Source of the DNA: Terana coerulea
Lineage: Eukaryota > Basidiomycota > Agaricomycetes > Polyporales > Phanerochaetaceae
Length of the DNA: 64,000 nucleotides
Assembly (NCBI GenBank): GCA_024811115.1
Contig: JAKOGH010000142.1
Location: forward strand, 186,001-250,000
Reading direction: 5' to 3'
The notes beneath the pieces are model-generated. The model was not told the DNA's origin. It made no database searches and was given only the letters and a program-made list of their open reading frames with translations. This document shows, one piece after another, positions 44,796 to 56,389 of this stretch (its first letter is position 1; each line of letters starts with the position of its first letter). Made by a program: the position numbers and the translations under genes.

Positions 44796-45893
44796 TTACA
44801 CTATGGCAATGTCTAGAAGGGCCAGGGGTACATCATCTCGCAACTTAGTTACCAAGCGAGCGACATAAACATCTTCAATATCAAACGCCCCTGACGCAAC
44901 TACCTCCTGCACACAGAGCTCTCTGCATGATGCCGTCATTCCCTCAAACTTCAGCTTCTTCAATTCGTCCAACGCATCTCCGAAGGTGAGTGCCCAAAGG
45001 GGGTCGGGGTGCAGCATGGGCTCGGCGACGTGCTTCTTCCATTGTGTGGTCCAGACCCGTACGCAGTTGGCATGGGTCTTGCAGTCGTCGCCGCGGAGTT
45101 TATTCTGGCCTCCGGAGATGCCGCGGCCATCAATCTGAAGCGGTGACAGGGCTATCAACTTCCTCTCACACTCTAGGCCTTCTCTCGCACATGCAATAAC
45201 CTCGTACTCGTCGAACGAAAGGTATTGCTTTAACTTGTGAAGGCTGCGGAGAGTGAAGGCTGGCATTAGGAGTGCCCGGACCGCTGGGCGTATCCACCCG
45301 ATAACGTTGTACTGGCGCCCTAGTCGAAGTCGGATTGCAGGTGGGCAATCAAATGGCTTTGACTCGAGGTGAGTGATCGCCCACTGTCGTCCGCCTTCGT
45401 TTCCCCACATGGATGAGAGCTTCAGAACAGCGACCATGTATCCTAGAGAATATGGTGGTGGCTCAAAGCTTTGACGCTCTGGTAAGTTGAGAATTCATAC
45501 TCGACATGTCAGATACGCACTCATCAAGCATATGCTTCAGCAGAAAGTCCCACTCCCATACCCGCACATTCTCCGGCAAAACAATAGGACTGTTGTCTGA
45601 TGAACCTTTGAGTGGTGTGCCATCCGGGCTGTTCCCGGCAAGGGTGGTAGCATGCCAAAATGTCAAGACGCTTCTTCAACAGCCCACTGAAAAGCTTGTA
45701 CAGCACATTCTCGCACTAGAGTCATGGTGAGATATTATAAGATCCGTATATATATGCTGACTCACTCGAATAATGCAGTTTCCCTCCTGGTAGTAGTACT
45801 TGTCGTGGTGCAGAATTCTTGTGATGCCATTTCCTTGAAACGTTCTCGATCCATGTACGCATTATTAGCTTGGGTGGCGGCAGTTTCTTCCAT
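44796..45893 (-). CDS. BTB/POZ-domain protein, probably frame-broken
   Basis: Exons 45859..45893 (MEETAATQANN) and 45766..45817 (ILHHDKYYYQEGNCIIR) lead into CENVLYKLFSGLLKKRLDI, the BTB core strand-helix pattern. After 45657-45660 (an A4 run on plus) the reading continues one frame over with ATTLAGNSPDGTPLKGSSDN, SPIVLPENVRVWEWDFLLK. A further join near 45480-45530 has no phase-perfect intron. The remainder (PPPYSLGYMVAVLKLSSMWG to the stop at 44796) matches the helical C-terminal half of basidiomycete BTB proteins, with a Trp/Cys-containing CKTHANCVRVWTTQWKKH block. BTB domains mediate dimerisation or cullin-3 binding. It lies inside the inverted-repeat block. Confidence 0.7.
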
Positions 45894-46075
45894 GATAGTG
45901 ATGTAGGACTAGGTGAGTGTGTGCAGGAGGGCCAACCCCTATGTTATGTGGCTGACCATCCACCCTCCGTCCCATTTCTTTTCCAATTTAGGGCAGGCGC
46001 TGTAACTGACTTCATACGGTTTGTTATAGTTGAGCGTTTCCGACCAAGCGCTATCGCTTGTATTCCGTGAAATTA

Positions 46076-47375
46076 TGAATCCTCAGCATGCCACACTCCT
46101 TCCTGCGTACTTTTTTAGACAAGCCGAACCCTCTCATAATCATGGCTGGTCGGCTGGTTTTCATCAAGCTCATGGCATTATATCCACCGCGGTATCAAAG
46201 TGCACTTAATGTGCTGCGGCAAGAAGACTCAGATCCTCTTCGACTTCGCTATCATATCGACCGCGTTCTCAATGAGATACTTCCAATTCTCATTGCTGCA
46301 GAGAACAAGGAGACGATGCACTTCCAAAGGAATGGTTAGCGCGGAAGCGGCAGAGTTGTTGGGATCCCTTGTTGGTCAGCTTCACTTTGCACTAGAGTGC
46401 CGACGGCCGGTACGCCCTTTGCTCATAATATATATATACATACATTGACTCCATCTTAGTGAGCAAACAAACGTGCAGCAAATGCATCCGGTATACACCA
46501 GAACAACAGGAAGCGAGGTCGCCCCACGCGAAGGACATAGACGAAGACTTCTTGCGTGAGGCGATGGCCTCTAACCGCCACATCTTCCAAACACGCCCTA
46601 GCTGCTGCACTTGTGTACACTGGCATAGTATACGCCGCAATCTGAATACCTACAACATCAAGCCGGAAGTTTTCCACCGCTGACGACCAATTGGACGCTA
46701 TTGTGCGCGCATACAAGCAGGCCAAGCCCAACGCCGGCATACGATATATTATCGGCTTTCTACGCAAGTATGACCTTCGTATCCAGCACAGCCGTGTATA
46801 TCAATCTATCCAGCGAGTCGATGGTCTTGGCAATATCCTGCGAAGCGGAGAGCTGTGCGCCGACGTGAATACGCTCATCCACGTTCTAATGCCCTTTGGC
46901 ATTGCCGGCGGTCACCATAAGCTTATTTACTGGGGTGTAGTCATTCATGGATTTATTGATGGATTCTGCCGTACGGTAAGTGTTACTGGCTGCACTTATT
47001 TCATGAGCTTATTAGCGTTTTACTTTCGGTAGGTCGTGAGCCTTGCTGCAAGTGCCGATAACTCTGCAAAGACCGTTCTTGGAGTTTTCCTTGCGGCAAT
47101 AGCACGCTATGGACTGCCGTCGAGTGCGTGGGGATCGAGGAGGAGAGAATGTGGAAGTCTCAGTATATATGATTGTACAACGTGGGCCAAATCGAGCATC
47201 GTTTATGTGGGGCAGGTGAGTTATCTGAGCGTCACAATGCTTACCCAGCCACTTATTACTTCTCTCTAGCTCTATGCAACACTCGCATTGAGCTGGCTAT
47301 GGGTGGAAGTTGGCCGGCAGTTCTGCATGGCTCCTCGGGCATGTTGGCTGCAGAGGTGAGCAACGGGGGTTCAAA
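46076..47375 (+). pseudogene. integrase-core (DDE-like) transposase relic
   Basis: Frames shift and stops interrupt the sequence, but ordered blocks remain. They are MNPQHATLLPAYFF and NHGWSAGFHQAHGI (46076 on), GKKTQILFDFAIIST region, AAELLGSLVGQLHFALECRRP, EDFLREAMASNRHI, NAGIRYIIGFLRKYDLRIQ, SRVYQSIQRVDGLGNILR, GGHHKLIYWGVVIHGFIDGF, and VEVGRQFC near 47310. The DGHHKLI-WGVVIHG-IDGFCRT type block is the integrase core seen in a family common in Agaricomycetes. The expected catalytic Asp just before HHKL is replaced by Gly, and at least three frame changes and a stop after SKCT are present. I judge it inactive. Confidence 0.7.
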
Positions 47376-47670
47376 GGTCGAGATGAGGGCAGGAGAAATG
47401 GACTGCAGAGCGCAAAACCCTCCAGCTGCGGTGACAAAGCCTGTGGTGCGCCCCAAGTGTTTGCCAATATGCCAATATCGAGCGGAGTAACTATCCCTCT
47501 TGAAATTCAACACACAACAACACTCCGAGTGAATTATACATGTATTTCCGCATTTTATCACTGTACTGAACACTACTAAGTACCAATAATTGGCCCTGTA
47601 GGCGTACTATACGCCAGAGAGGCTGGAAGGAGTGGCCGACGAGGCGGTCGATTAGACGCCCAAACCTCGG

Positions 47671-47777
47671 GCCTAAGTCACAGGCGCTCGTCATCGCGTC
47701 AGCGCTAAACGTCAGTCGCGCGTGCATTCGTCGTCGCGCGTGCATTATTTTATTTGTACATTCTGGACAGCATAGCG
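47671..47777 (-). repeat. right terminal inverted repeat
   Basis: The reverse complement matches the left repeat. It holds two GTCGCGCGTGCATT units (reverse of the left array motif) and TGTACATTCTGGACAGCATA. Confidence 0.7.
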
Positions 47778-48226
47778 GTCAATGACAAAGCGCGCTGTCT
47801 TAGCCGGGACGCGCACCACTGCATAATTGGTATTTCAAGTAAATTATTTGTACATGAACAGATGCCGACTACATGACACACTGCAAGACAGAAGTGCAGC
47901 GCATACAGCGGCGTACACTCCTACCGAGGCCTAGAGGAAGCTAGGATGGTTACTCACCTGTAGGTTGGTTGATACACACGTTAGTGGGTTGAGAGTTGTA
48001 AGAGTCTTGTTATGTATGGCGAGAGAGCTGCCTTATATACAATACTGGGTGGCTGTACTACAAACAGACACAAATAGGTACCAGGACAATAGACAATAGG
48101 CATCGTCATGGTGGAACCTGGTAGAACAATAGAGAAGATGTGAGCAGAGCGCTTACGGCGTCTATCTGACTCAACAAGACGATGAGCTACGTGTGAACCT
48201 CTCCTTCACAGACGAAACACAGCCGG
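47778..48226. other. intergenic with LTR-like fragment
   Basis: From about 47941 to 48110 the sequence resembles the internal part of the solo LTR at 61351-61913 in layout: TTACTCACCTG, then CTGCCTTATATAC (a TATA box on minus). I could not find ends or a target duplication, so it is only a candidate LTR fragment. Confidence 0.35.
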
Positions 48227-49521
48227 TTATGGCCAGTAGATGCTACTGGCGCCCTTGGTCCATTCCTTCAGGGTGTATGCATACCCTGCGACTCCCAGCA
48301 GGTACGCGATGATTATGGCTGGAGCAGATAGCACAGTTCATGAGCGCATGGTTTTGAAAGGCCAAAGTGTGCTCACATGACCGCTTCTGGGGAAATTGTG
48401 CAAGGTCGGAACTAAATCCAGGGAGTCCCATGATATTGCAGAACATATGGGAAGCGATAGGGGGCAACAGGGATCCTGTACGCAAGAACAGGAAAGCACA
48501 GTGAAACCCAAACAAAGTAGTATATGCCGTTTGGAAAACTAATTCAGAATGAATAAGGACGCTGCCTCGGCGGACTGGAAGACTGGACTCACTGACTGCT
48601 AAAATGGCATTTTGAGCAGCAAATCTAGTACGCCCTAATCGCGAGTACACTTCCATGCCATGGTGAACATGCGCTGTTGGCTCATGTGAGCGGCGTATAT
48701 ATAATATTGTGAGGATGGGGCCTGACCTACACCGAACCACAGTGGACTCAAGAATATCTTCTTCTTCGTCGACGAACGCGCCATTGCATAGACTGCAAGT
48801 ACACAAGCTCTGAAAGCGATTTCCTCGGTAATCGGTGCCTAGACATGATTTAGTTCGGGCTGCCGAGACGGATCATGGATGGGCGAGAACGAACCACGAT
48901 GTAGTTCCGCAGCCCTATCCAGGACGTGAACAGAGGCTTGACACTCAGCTGGTAACTCCAGTATCTCTGAAGCGGCAGGCTTTCGCTGACATACAGCACG
49001 TATAGCGGCCCCAAGAATAGAACTGGCGCGGTGAGGGACGCGAGCAAATCTGAGCTGGAGTATTTCAGTCCTAGCTGTCGGGCTGCGGATGATGTGGGCA
49101 CAATCTAGAAGTAGAGTGAGGACCGACAATAAGAGGTTGTTGGCGAACATACATCCGGAGACCCATCCAATGCCACCACACCGAGTACAACAAGACAGCT
49201 CAGCGTCGTGCTGATCGAGACTGCAACCAACCGGGCCCGGATTACGTCGGGGTCATCTCGTCGGCGTACACGCTCCTTCGCTTGTTCGGTCGCGTTGTCT
49301 GTCGAGTACGTGAGTCGTGCGCTTTGGGAGACGTAGAGCGAGCCGACGTAGGACGCTGCGAAGAAGAGCGCGAGACCGTGGGCTTGCAAAGTCGACAACA
49401 AAGGGGATTCTGGCAGCAGAGCCATGGCTTCGACCTCGTCTATTACAGCCAGCCTCTTGAGGTACGAGATAGCCGCGACTGCGAGAGGCAAAGGGGAAAG
49501 GTGTTGAGTCGCGCTGGACAT
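48227..49521 (-). CDS. RCE1: CAAX prenyl protease 2 (Rce1)
   Basis: Exon 1 (49153..49521) starts [15 protein letters not shown] and holds two hydrophobic segments and [26 protein letters not shown]. Exon 2 begins at 49104 ([14 protein letters not shown]). Later exons give [21 protein letters not shown] (the glutamate pair of the CPBP/Rce1 active site), [13 protein letters not shown] (catalytic His), [31 protein letters not shown] (His/Asn) and [18 protein letters not shown] before the stop at 48227. Rce1 is an endoplasmic-reticulum membrane endoprotease that removes the last three residues of farnesylated CAAX proteins such as Ras and a-factor-type mating pheromones. All key residues are present. 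Confidence 0.94.
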
Positions 49522-49649
49522 GGTCGCGGTAAGTAGACACAACAAGTCGCGGATCTGAGATCCGATCACAGGCTAATTGACCCTGCTTTGATCGCGTCCT
49601 TCAGGTCTCTCTGCTTAGCCTACCATACTCGATATTCTACCCCACCAGA

Positions 49650-52600
49650 ATGGCGAAGAAGAAAGCAGCGGACTCTTCCAAAGCGGCTGCTAAAGTAGCT
49701 AAGAAAGTGAAGGCTGAAAAGAAAGTTGATAAGAAGGAGAAGAAAAAGGCTGGAAAATCCAAGGAGACTCAGGAAGATGTAGACGACTTGGAAGCCATCT
49801 TGGACAAGGTAAGTGTACCCCATACTTGTAATATCATGTGAGGGCTGACTGGGAACATAGTAGATGCAGAAGGATTGGGAAGAAAAACACAATGTGACCG
49901 AAGAGCTTGTGGAAGGACCCCCAGCCGAAGAGTGAATGCAACACTAACTCCTTGTCCCACCGGAAACTATCTCTGGTGCATCGGCGGAGAATTCTTTAGT
50001 GAAGATGGAAAGGCTGTAAGCTACGTCCTCCGATCTGTGTGGTGATTTTTATGAAAGGGCTACGCGCTGTAGCATTTCTATAACGACGTATTCCGGTATT
50101 CACCCGACAAGGTGAGTCGAATTCTTGGATGGGATGGCGTATTCTGAACAAATGCGTAGGATGAATGGAGGAAATTCGTTTCACCCACCTGTCCTGGACC
50201 TCGCTCCGCTCATGCAGCGGTCGCCTCGCCTGCAAGTGGCGGGAAAATATTTATCTTCGGTGAGAACACTGTTCTTGCGTAACAGCTCAGGAAGATGACA
50301 AGCCACTACAATCAGGAGGAGAGTTTTCTAGCATGAACCAAACCACATTCCATCACTATCGCGACTTCTGGTGCTTCGACATCTCGACACATTCGTGGGA
50401 TAGGATTGAAACGAAGCTTCTTCCTTCTGCGCGGTCAGGACATCGGTAGGTCTATATATGCGCTCCGAAATGGCGCGAAGCTGACAAGGGGCATAGTCTG
50501 ACTATGTGGAAACATTATATAGTACTGTTCGGTGGTTTCTACGACCCCGGTCTTAGGAGTGAGTATCCATGAATCAACATCACTATCTGTGATATAACGG
50601 CGGCGAATGCAGCGAATTACTTGAACGACTTGTGGCTGTTTGACACTCAAGAATACATGTGGAAGCAAGCCGAGCTCAAGGTGAATGAAAAGAAGCCTTC
50701 GTAAGTAAATCATGTTTCCAACTCGAGCGGATCAGAACCTGATCAGCAGTACAGTCCTCGGAGCGGCTTCTCCTTTCTACCATCTCCAGATGGAATTGTT
50801 TTGCATGGTAAGTCTTTGGCAGCTACCCTGAGGCTTTTGCTCACCAGTGACCCGAAGGCGGTTACTGTAAAGAGTACAGCAAAGGCAAACGGCCTGTAGG
50901 GGTCATGCTAGAAGACACTTGGTTCTTGAAGTATGTGTCATTTACGCCCTAGCCGTAATGATGTGCTTACTGGAGCTTGGGTAGTCTGAGTCTACCTACG
51001 GAGCCCGCAGAACAAGGGGCCTCGTCCAAGGCCTCCTCGTCTAAAGCGTCTGCAAAGTCCTTCAATATGCCTACCTTCAAATGGGAGAAACGCAAGAAGA
51101 TTGGATATGCGCCATCCTTACGGTCGGGATGTACTATGGCATTGTGGCAAGCGAAAAACCTGGGCGTTTTATTCGGTGGCGTGACCGATGAAGACACGAG
51201 CGAGGAGACTCTCGACAGTGTTTTCCACAACGACTTGTAGGTGGTCAGTGCCATCGCGTTTTCGTCGAGCTTATCGAGTGCAGGTTTGGGTATCAGACAG
51301 CTGGTAGCGGACGGTGGGTGTCAATGCAGCTGAAGAAGCCTAAGAAAGCCAAAGGTGATGTAAGCAAGCGGCGGCAGAAAGAGACGGCCAAGAAAGAGAG
51401 TAAAGCTGCAGTCCCCGTGAAGGAAGGCCAGTCCTCTGAGCAAGAGCAAGAGAAAAGTTCCGAGGAAGAAAAGGAGGAGGAGTCATCCGAAGACGAGGTA
51501 AGTAAGTCTACAGTGGAAAGTATCGCATTGTTGATCTGCGAAAATCAGGAAAGGCCGTGGATGAAGGCACGGCGGATTGCGCGGCAAGCGCTGGCGCAGT
51601 CAAAGGCGGCGAGGGCGGAAGCCAAACGTCGAGCGGCTTCTCCTACTTCGATCGCCGTTACAGATGCTACTACCTCGACCGCCGTTACAGATGCTACTAC
51701 CTCGACCACCGTTACAGATGCTCCTACTTCGACCACCGTTCCGAAAGCAGAGGACTACCACTTGTACGATCCTGATCGTACCATTCCGTTAGCGCGCTAC
51801 AATGCCATGCTCGCAGTCGTCCGCAACACCTTGTATATGTCGGTGATCTTCTTCTGTCTCAAAGACTATGGGACTGAGAGTGATTCAACAGCTATGGCGG
51901 CATATTTGAACGTGGATCAAAGGAATATACTCTTGACGACTTCTACTCTCTCGCGCTCGATAAGCTGGACAGATACGTCTGCTTGAAGCCCAGCAACATC
52001 GTCATCCCGACAGAGGGCCCTGAAAGCAGCAGCGACGAAGATGACGAAGAATCCGGCAGCGGAGGCGACGAATCAGGTACTGGGAGCGATGAAGAGGACT
52101 TCACTGACAGCGAAACGTTGGTGGGCAGGTCAGCCGCTGGGTCGCCGACAAAAGGGCTTGACTTCGATGATATCGACCTCGATGACAAGCTCGCGATCGT
52201 CAAGGAAGATCCTTCGGATGACGAGAAGGTGGGTGTTCACCTTAAAGAGGGTACAGGGGAGTTCAACATGCTTCCTTTAGGATTCACCGCAGGATGCAGC
52301 TCTAGCCTTCATGAGTGTCACGAAGGATGCCAGTGCACTCTCCGAAGAGGAGCGGATCAACACTCCGATGCCTGGCGACACCCTTGCCATCTTTTATGCT
52401 CGCTCACGTACGTCCCACTACTGGTGTAGAGCGCCTTATCACGTTTATATTAATTATCATTATGTACAGGCGAGTACTGGGCGCAAAAGGCATACAAACC
52501 CGGCGGCGAGAACAAGGCCAAACAGCTGAAGACGGAGGGTTCGCTCTCGCCAAAGAGAGATACAGTAAGCAACTCAATTCAAGATAGTTCTCCAAAACTG

Positions 52601-52748
52601 ACGAGTCAATTATATAGCTGCTTATAAGCCGGTCTTGTCAGAAGTGGAGAAGATTCTGACAGAGGCGGGTCTTGACAAGGAAGAGATGAAGAATGTCGCG
52701 AAGACGGCCGCTAAGGACAAGTCGACGGAAAGTCGTAATCGGAGATAG
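49650..52748 (+). CDS. KEL3: Kelch-repeat protein Kel3/KLHDC4
   Basis: About 15 short exons, starting 49650..49808. The N-terminus is a Lys-rich MAKKKAADSSKAAAKVAKKV. Kelch blades follow: YLWCIGGEFFSEDGKAYFYN, KIFIFGGEFSSMNQTTFHHY, YIVLFGGFYDPG, NDLWLFDTQEYMWKQ, GIVLHGGYCKEYSKGKRPVG, NLGVLFGGVTDEDTSEET and a last YGG strand beginning TLYIYGGIFE. An acidic Ser/Glu linker contains a 27-nt in-frame tandem repeat. The C-terminal part (EEERINTPMPGDTLAIFYAR, EYWAQKAY) matches the DUF4110 domain of the fungal Kel3 family, ending KSTESRNRR. It is conserved in eukaryotes but little characterised; a nucleolar/ribosome-related role has been suggested for relatives. Confidence 0.9.
51652..51744 (+). repeat. 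27-bp in-frame tandem repeat in KEL3
   Basis: Three near-identical 27-nt units starting ACAGATGCTACTACCTCGAC encode TDATTSTAV, TDATTSTTV and TDAPTSTTV, preceded by a degenerate unit (SPTSIAV). It lies in the disordered linker, so copy number may vary between strains. Confidence 0.8.
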
Positions 52749-52910
52749 ATATGACTTGTCCATGAGCCGGAGGCAAGACAAGTTCCCTAGAACACCGTTT
52801 CTAACAAATGTCAAACCCGAGCTCGCAGTCTTTCGCACTCATCGCACAGAATCTTTAAACAGTCCAACCCTTCACCTCCCGGAGGCTCTCAACCGTTAGA
52901 AGGCTCTCAG

Positions 52911-53740
52911 TCACAGAGTACATCGGTGAAGCTCGGTACCTATGTTGCTTTTTGCCGTTTCCACGCCGCGGTCATCCTTTGCCTTGGTGTCGGACGGAAT
53001 GTCATCTACATCTGGGACATTCCGACCGACATCTTGAGCAGCCGACGCGAAGACGAGCGCGCTCTCATAGCCGTGCACTCTACGCGACATCTCGGCAGCA
53101 GTGTTACCGAGACATAGTACCACCTCTTCCTCATTCCCTGCACCGCCGCGTTCAGTGTCCCTCAGACACCTTGTTGAAGTTCGGTCATCTCTACAGCTAG
53201 CTCCGTTATCTGGCGGTACTGCGCTCGACAGTTCGTTACAGCATGGAATCAGGTAAGGCTTCTGATATATTCGCTGTACTCACAACGATGAATGTAGATA
53301 TTCTCGATGGCCTCCTCAGAAGACTCTAGGCCGTGCCGATAGCTCTTCGCGCGAGACAGCGACCTCCCATCACAGATACACGCCAGGAAGATTGATATGG
53401 ACACGACGTCAACTTACTGCCTGGTTATCGCAAATGTCTGGTCCTCGAGCTTCCGCCACGCATGTACGAGCTTGTGCGCACATGACGGCCTAGTGGTTAC
53501 GGCCACAAGGGCAAAATGGAAGCAGCGCCATCCTGCATCGACTTTCGTCTTTTGTTGCCTACCGAGAGGTATCCTCAACCTAGGGATAGCGAGCAACGGA
53601 ACGTGGAGAAGATGGATAGCATTCTCGGAGCTAGTGTCGGTCAGCCAGATTGCGCGGCGCATGCTGAATGCACATATGCTACTCGCCGCGTTCGCATTCA
53701 GGATACCAAGCGTGATTTTATGGTAATGCAAGGTCAAGAA
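52911..53740 (-). pseudogene. 3'-end fragment of an ARM/TPR-like family gene
   Basis: The upstream part reads LLHVPLLAIPRLRIPLG and HKLVHAWRKLEDQTFAITRQ. It parallels FVQPPVLAVPGLEIPLDG and KIVLAWQRLDDEKYQDINR of the longer copy at 54008-56389. The downstream part reads GNTAAEMSRRVHGYESALVF and ASAAQDVGRNVPDVDDIPSD, parallel to the C-terminus of the longer copy. The N-terminal half is absent and the parts lie in different frames, so it is a truncated copy. Confidence 0.65.
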
Positions 53741-54007
53741 GCAGAATGAGGATCATAGGACTCGGTTTCAACATGCCGGGTGTATGGGCAGTGGTAACTT
53801 GGTAAGGACGAAAGCGAGAATAAAGGACACGCAGCGATCATTGGCCATGTAACGTCGCGTTGTTGCAATGTATTTGACACATGCCACATCGTACAAGAAT
53901 GATTTATTTTTCTGAAGTTGCAACCCTAGGTCTAGGTTGGTCCTGTTGCAATCCCAAGATACAGCAGCAGTTTTGACGTAGTGCCCTTACTTCTGCGAAG
54001 CTTTTAA

Positions 54008-56389
54008 CTAACAAGGCAAAAACAATAACTAGATGTCGCAAACGATATGGAAAGACAAGACTCACATTACTTCTGGCCGTCTCAACGCGACGGTCATTCT
54101 TCGCCTTTGTGTCCGCCGGGATGTCTTCCGTTCCGGGTGCGTTGCGCCCGACGTCCTGCGCCGCCAGTGCAAAGATGAGCGCGCCCTTGTAGTCCCTTCA
54201 TGCGGTACGACATCTCAGCCGCATTGCCAAGACACAGAACCGCCTCCTTCCGCATCCCCTTCACGGCCGCCGCCCATTGTCCGTCCGCCGCGGCGTCAAA
54301 GTTGACCAGCGCCGTCGCGAGCTCCGCCGCCTGCCGATACTTGGCGCGCGCGAACGACATATCACCGACAGTGCCCTTCTGTACGTCCCGGCGGCAGCTC
54401 TCGCGCTGAGCAGCGACGCGCTTCGCCGCGAGTGGGAGCAGCTTCTTCACGACCGGCGCGCTCGTAATCTGTTTGACCTGCCCCAGGTCGGTGCGTGGTG
54501 CGCAATCGGGCGGAAGCGCTGTCCAAGACGGGACCTTCGCAAGCAAGCCGCACTGTGCGAGCAGTGTGAGCATTCTGAGAAGACCCGTCGGGCCTGACAC
54601 ACCCGCTTGAGGAACCTGCGAGGGGCGTCGATGTCATTGTTCCGTCCTGCCTCAGCAATGCTCATCGGCACACGGTGGATGTATCCTGTTCGCTCCGACC
54701 AGTCATGGACGTCCTGTATGGTACTCGAAGGACTGGGGTTAAATTCGTCGACAGAAAGCGGGGTCGACTGCTTGGTGGCCAGGTACGAAATGCGCAGTAG
54801 GGAAAGTAGGTCGCTGTCCTTGACGCTGGGCGAATATGTAGCAGAGACAATAAGCCGCAGGAGGCAAACTCGCACGTTCGCTGCGAGAGGTATTCATATC
54901 TAAGTTCTCCACAACTGCAAGGTGAATAAACTCACAACGGAACTCATAGATAGTGGAGATGATATCGGGACCAGGCTCTGTTGCATGCCAGTCCTTCTTC
55001 ACGCGAGATATCATGCTTCAGATTGGGGTGAGTAGCTGAATAGTTGAAAATAAGCAGCGAGGGATACCATACCGATTGATGTCCTGGTATTTCTCATCAT
55101 CAAGCCTTTGCCATGCTAGCACAATTTTGCGCGCCCAATCGGATCTGGAGGTGAAGATTTCGATGGCGGATATCGTAGCCTGCCACTCAGCATCAAACTC
55201 CTCCTTCACTTCTCCATCTAGAGGAATTTCCAGACCCGGGACAGCAAGCACTGGCGGTTGGACGAATTGCGATAGCATTTCACAAGCTGGACGGCTTATT
55301 GAGACGAGAGACTGCGCATGAGAGAAGAGTACATACCCAGCTGGTCTACTTCTGATTCGGGACACCAGGGCGCTCTCGGCGTCGTGACGCAGTCGAGCAG
55401 GTAGTCGATCGTAGCAGGATTTGCTTTCAGGATGTCCAAGAAGTATTGGCGCGACGGCGCCGGGTACCGAAGCAGAAGAGCAGCGCAGGACCAGAAACAG
55501 TTCTCTTGCGTGAGGCAAAACCACCTTTTACCGTATTTGACAGCATGCTCAGGAGTCGCCTTGCGAAGAGTGTTGTTAGAGCCTCGTTTTTCCCCGGTCA
55601 TAAGAAAACTATCTCTCACCCGTATGCTGTTTGTCATCAGGCCCATTTGCCAGCACTTGTCCGGATCACGAAGCTCTTCCGAGTAGCTATCCACATCCTC
55701 CACTACATGGCGAGAGAGCTTCTCCATGACTGCCCCGGTATTCTGTGCACTCAGGGTACTGCCTATGTCGAGCTCCGCGCAGATCACTCGCAGGAACCGA
55801 GAAGCACCGTATTTGTGGAGACTGAGTCCATCGCCTACTATGATCTGCCCAAAACGGGACCATGTTAGCACACTAATAATATCAAGTAAATATGACGGGG
55901 AACACACATTCAATGTGAGGTCCAGGGCTTTTTGCGCGACCGCTTGCTGCAAGTACACCCGTCGTTGGGCGGGAGTGGCCGTATGCGACAGGTAACAAAG
56001 TGACTCCCACGCTCTGTAGACCGCGGTATCGATGTCGTCGCGTGGATGCTGCACAAGAGACAGGAATGCATGCAGGATGCCGGTTTCTACACATGCTGTT
56101 TGGAAGGCATCCCAGCCCCGTGCGGGTGCGATTCGTGCCGCCGCGAGAACTTCGCTTGGATTTGACCCTGAAATACTCGTCAGTACGTTTACTGATATGG
56201 AACAGCACATAGCGCGGGCGAATATGCTCAGAGAGGGAAACTCACCACATACGTTTCTACCACGAGGCCATCGCCTTCCGCTGGTACGGCCACCCGCTTG
56301 AAAATTTGTGGGAGATAGCTGCGTAGCTCGGTGATAGGAAGCGCATAGATCTTGAAGGCATTTCCTGGTGTTATTTCTATTCTGCTCAT
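54008..56389 (-). CDS. ARM/TPR-like helical protein, longest copy, with frame breaks
   Basis: Multi-exon gene starting MSRIEITPGNAFKIYALPIT. Visible in order: GWDAFQTACVETGILHAFLS, TAVYRAWESLCYLSHTATPA, SLHKYGASRFLRVICAELDI, DPDKCWQMGLMTNSIRVRDS, NPATIDYLLDCVTTPRAPW, AVPGLEIPLDGEVKEEFDAE, KIVLAWQRLDDEKYQ, and a C-terminal helical part ALVNFDAAADGQWAAAVKGM, RKEAVLCLGNAAEMSYRMK. The helical repeat style suggests an armadillo/TPR-like superhelix. The frame shifts at about 54596-54601 (a GTGTGT run) and 54194-54196 (a GGG run on minus), after which DYKGALIFALAAQDVGRNAP continues in the next frame. It is one of three copies on this strand. No known function. It may be a damaged gene or an assembly-indel victim. 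Confidence 0.68.

Larger units (their letters stand above)
44571..47777. mobile_element. 3.2 kb inverted-repeat-bounded element with integrase-core relic and BTB gene
   Basis: The sequence 44571-44680 recurs in reverse complement at 47671-47777. Shared in order: TATGCTGTCCAGA, TGTACAAATAA, AATGC, TGCACGCGCGACTGA and TTTAGCGC, with roughly three quarters of positions equal by eye. Similarity fades just outside these limits, and I found no clear target duplication. The interior holds a BTB/POZ gene (minus) and, facing it, a broken transposase-like integrase-core gene (plus). Inverted ends plus an internal transposase relic indicate a class II element. The BTB gene may be cargo or an older nested host gene. 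Confidence 0.65.

Noticed and set aside
44796..45893. Reading the BTB gene as part of the transposase gene
   Set aside because: It is on the opposite strand with its own start, introns and a distinct domain.
47581..47834. Short TACCAAT...ATTGGTA inverted pair taken as another transposon
   Set aside because: Only about nine matching bases, no target duplication, and it overlaps the better-supported inverted repeat of the 3.2 kb element.
5302..54196. Programmed +1 frameshifting at the repeated GAA-AAN-like sites
   Set aside because: The sites differ in sequence and frame direction between unrelated genes; indels explain them without a new mechanism.
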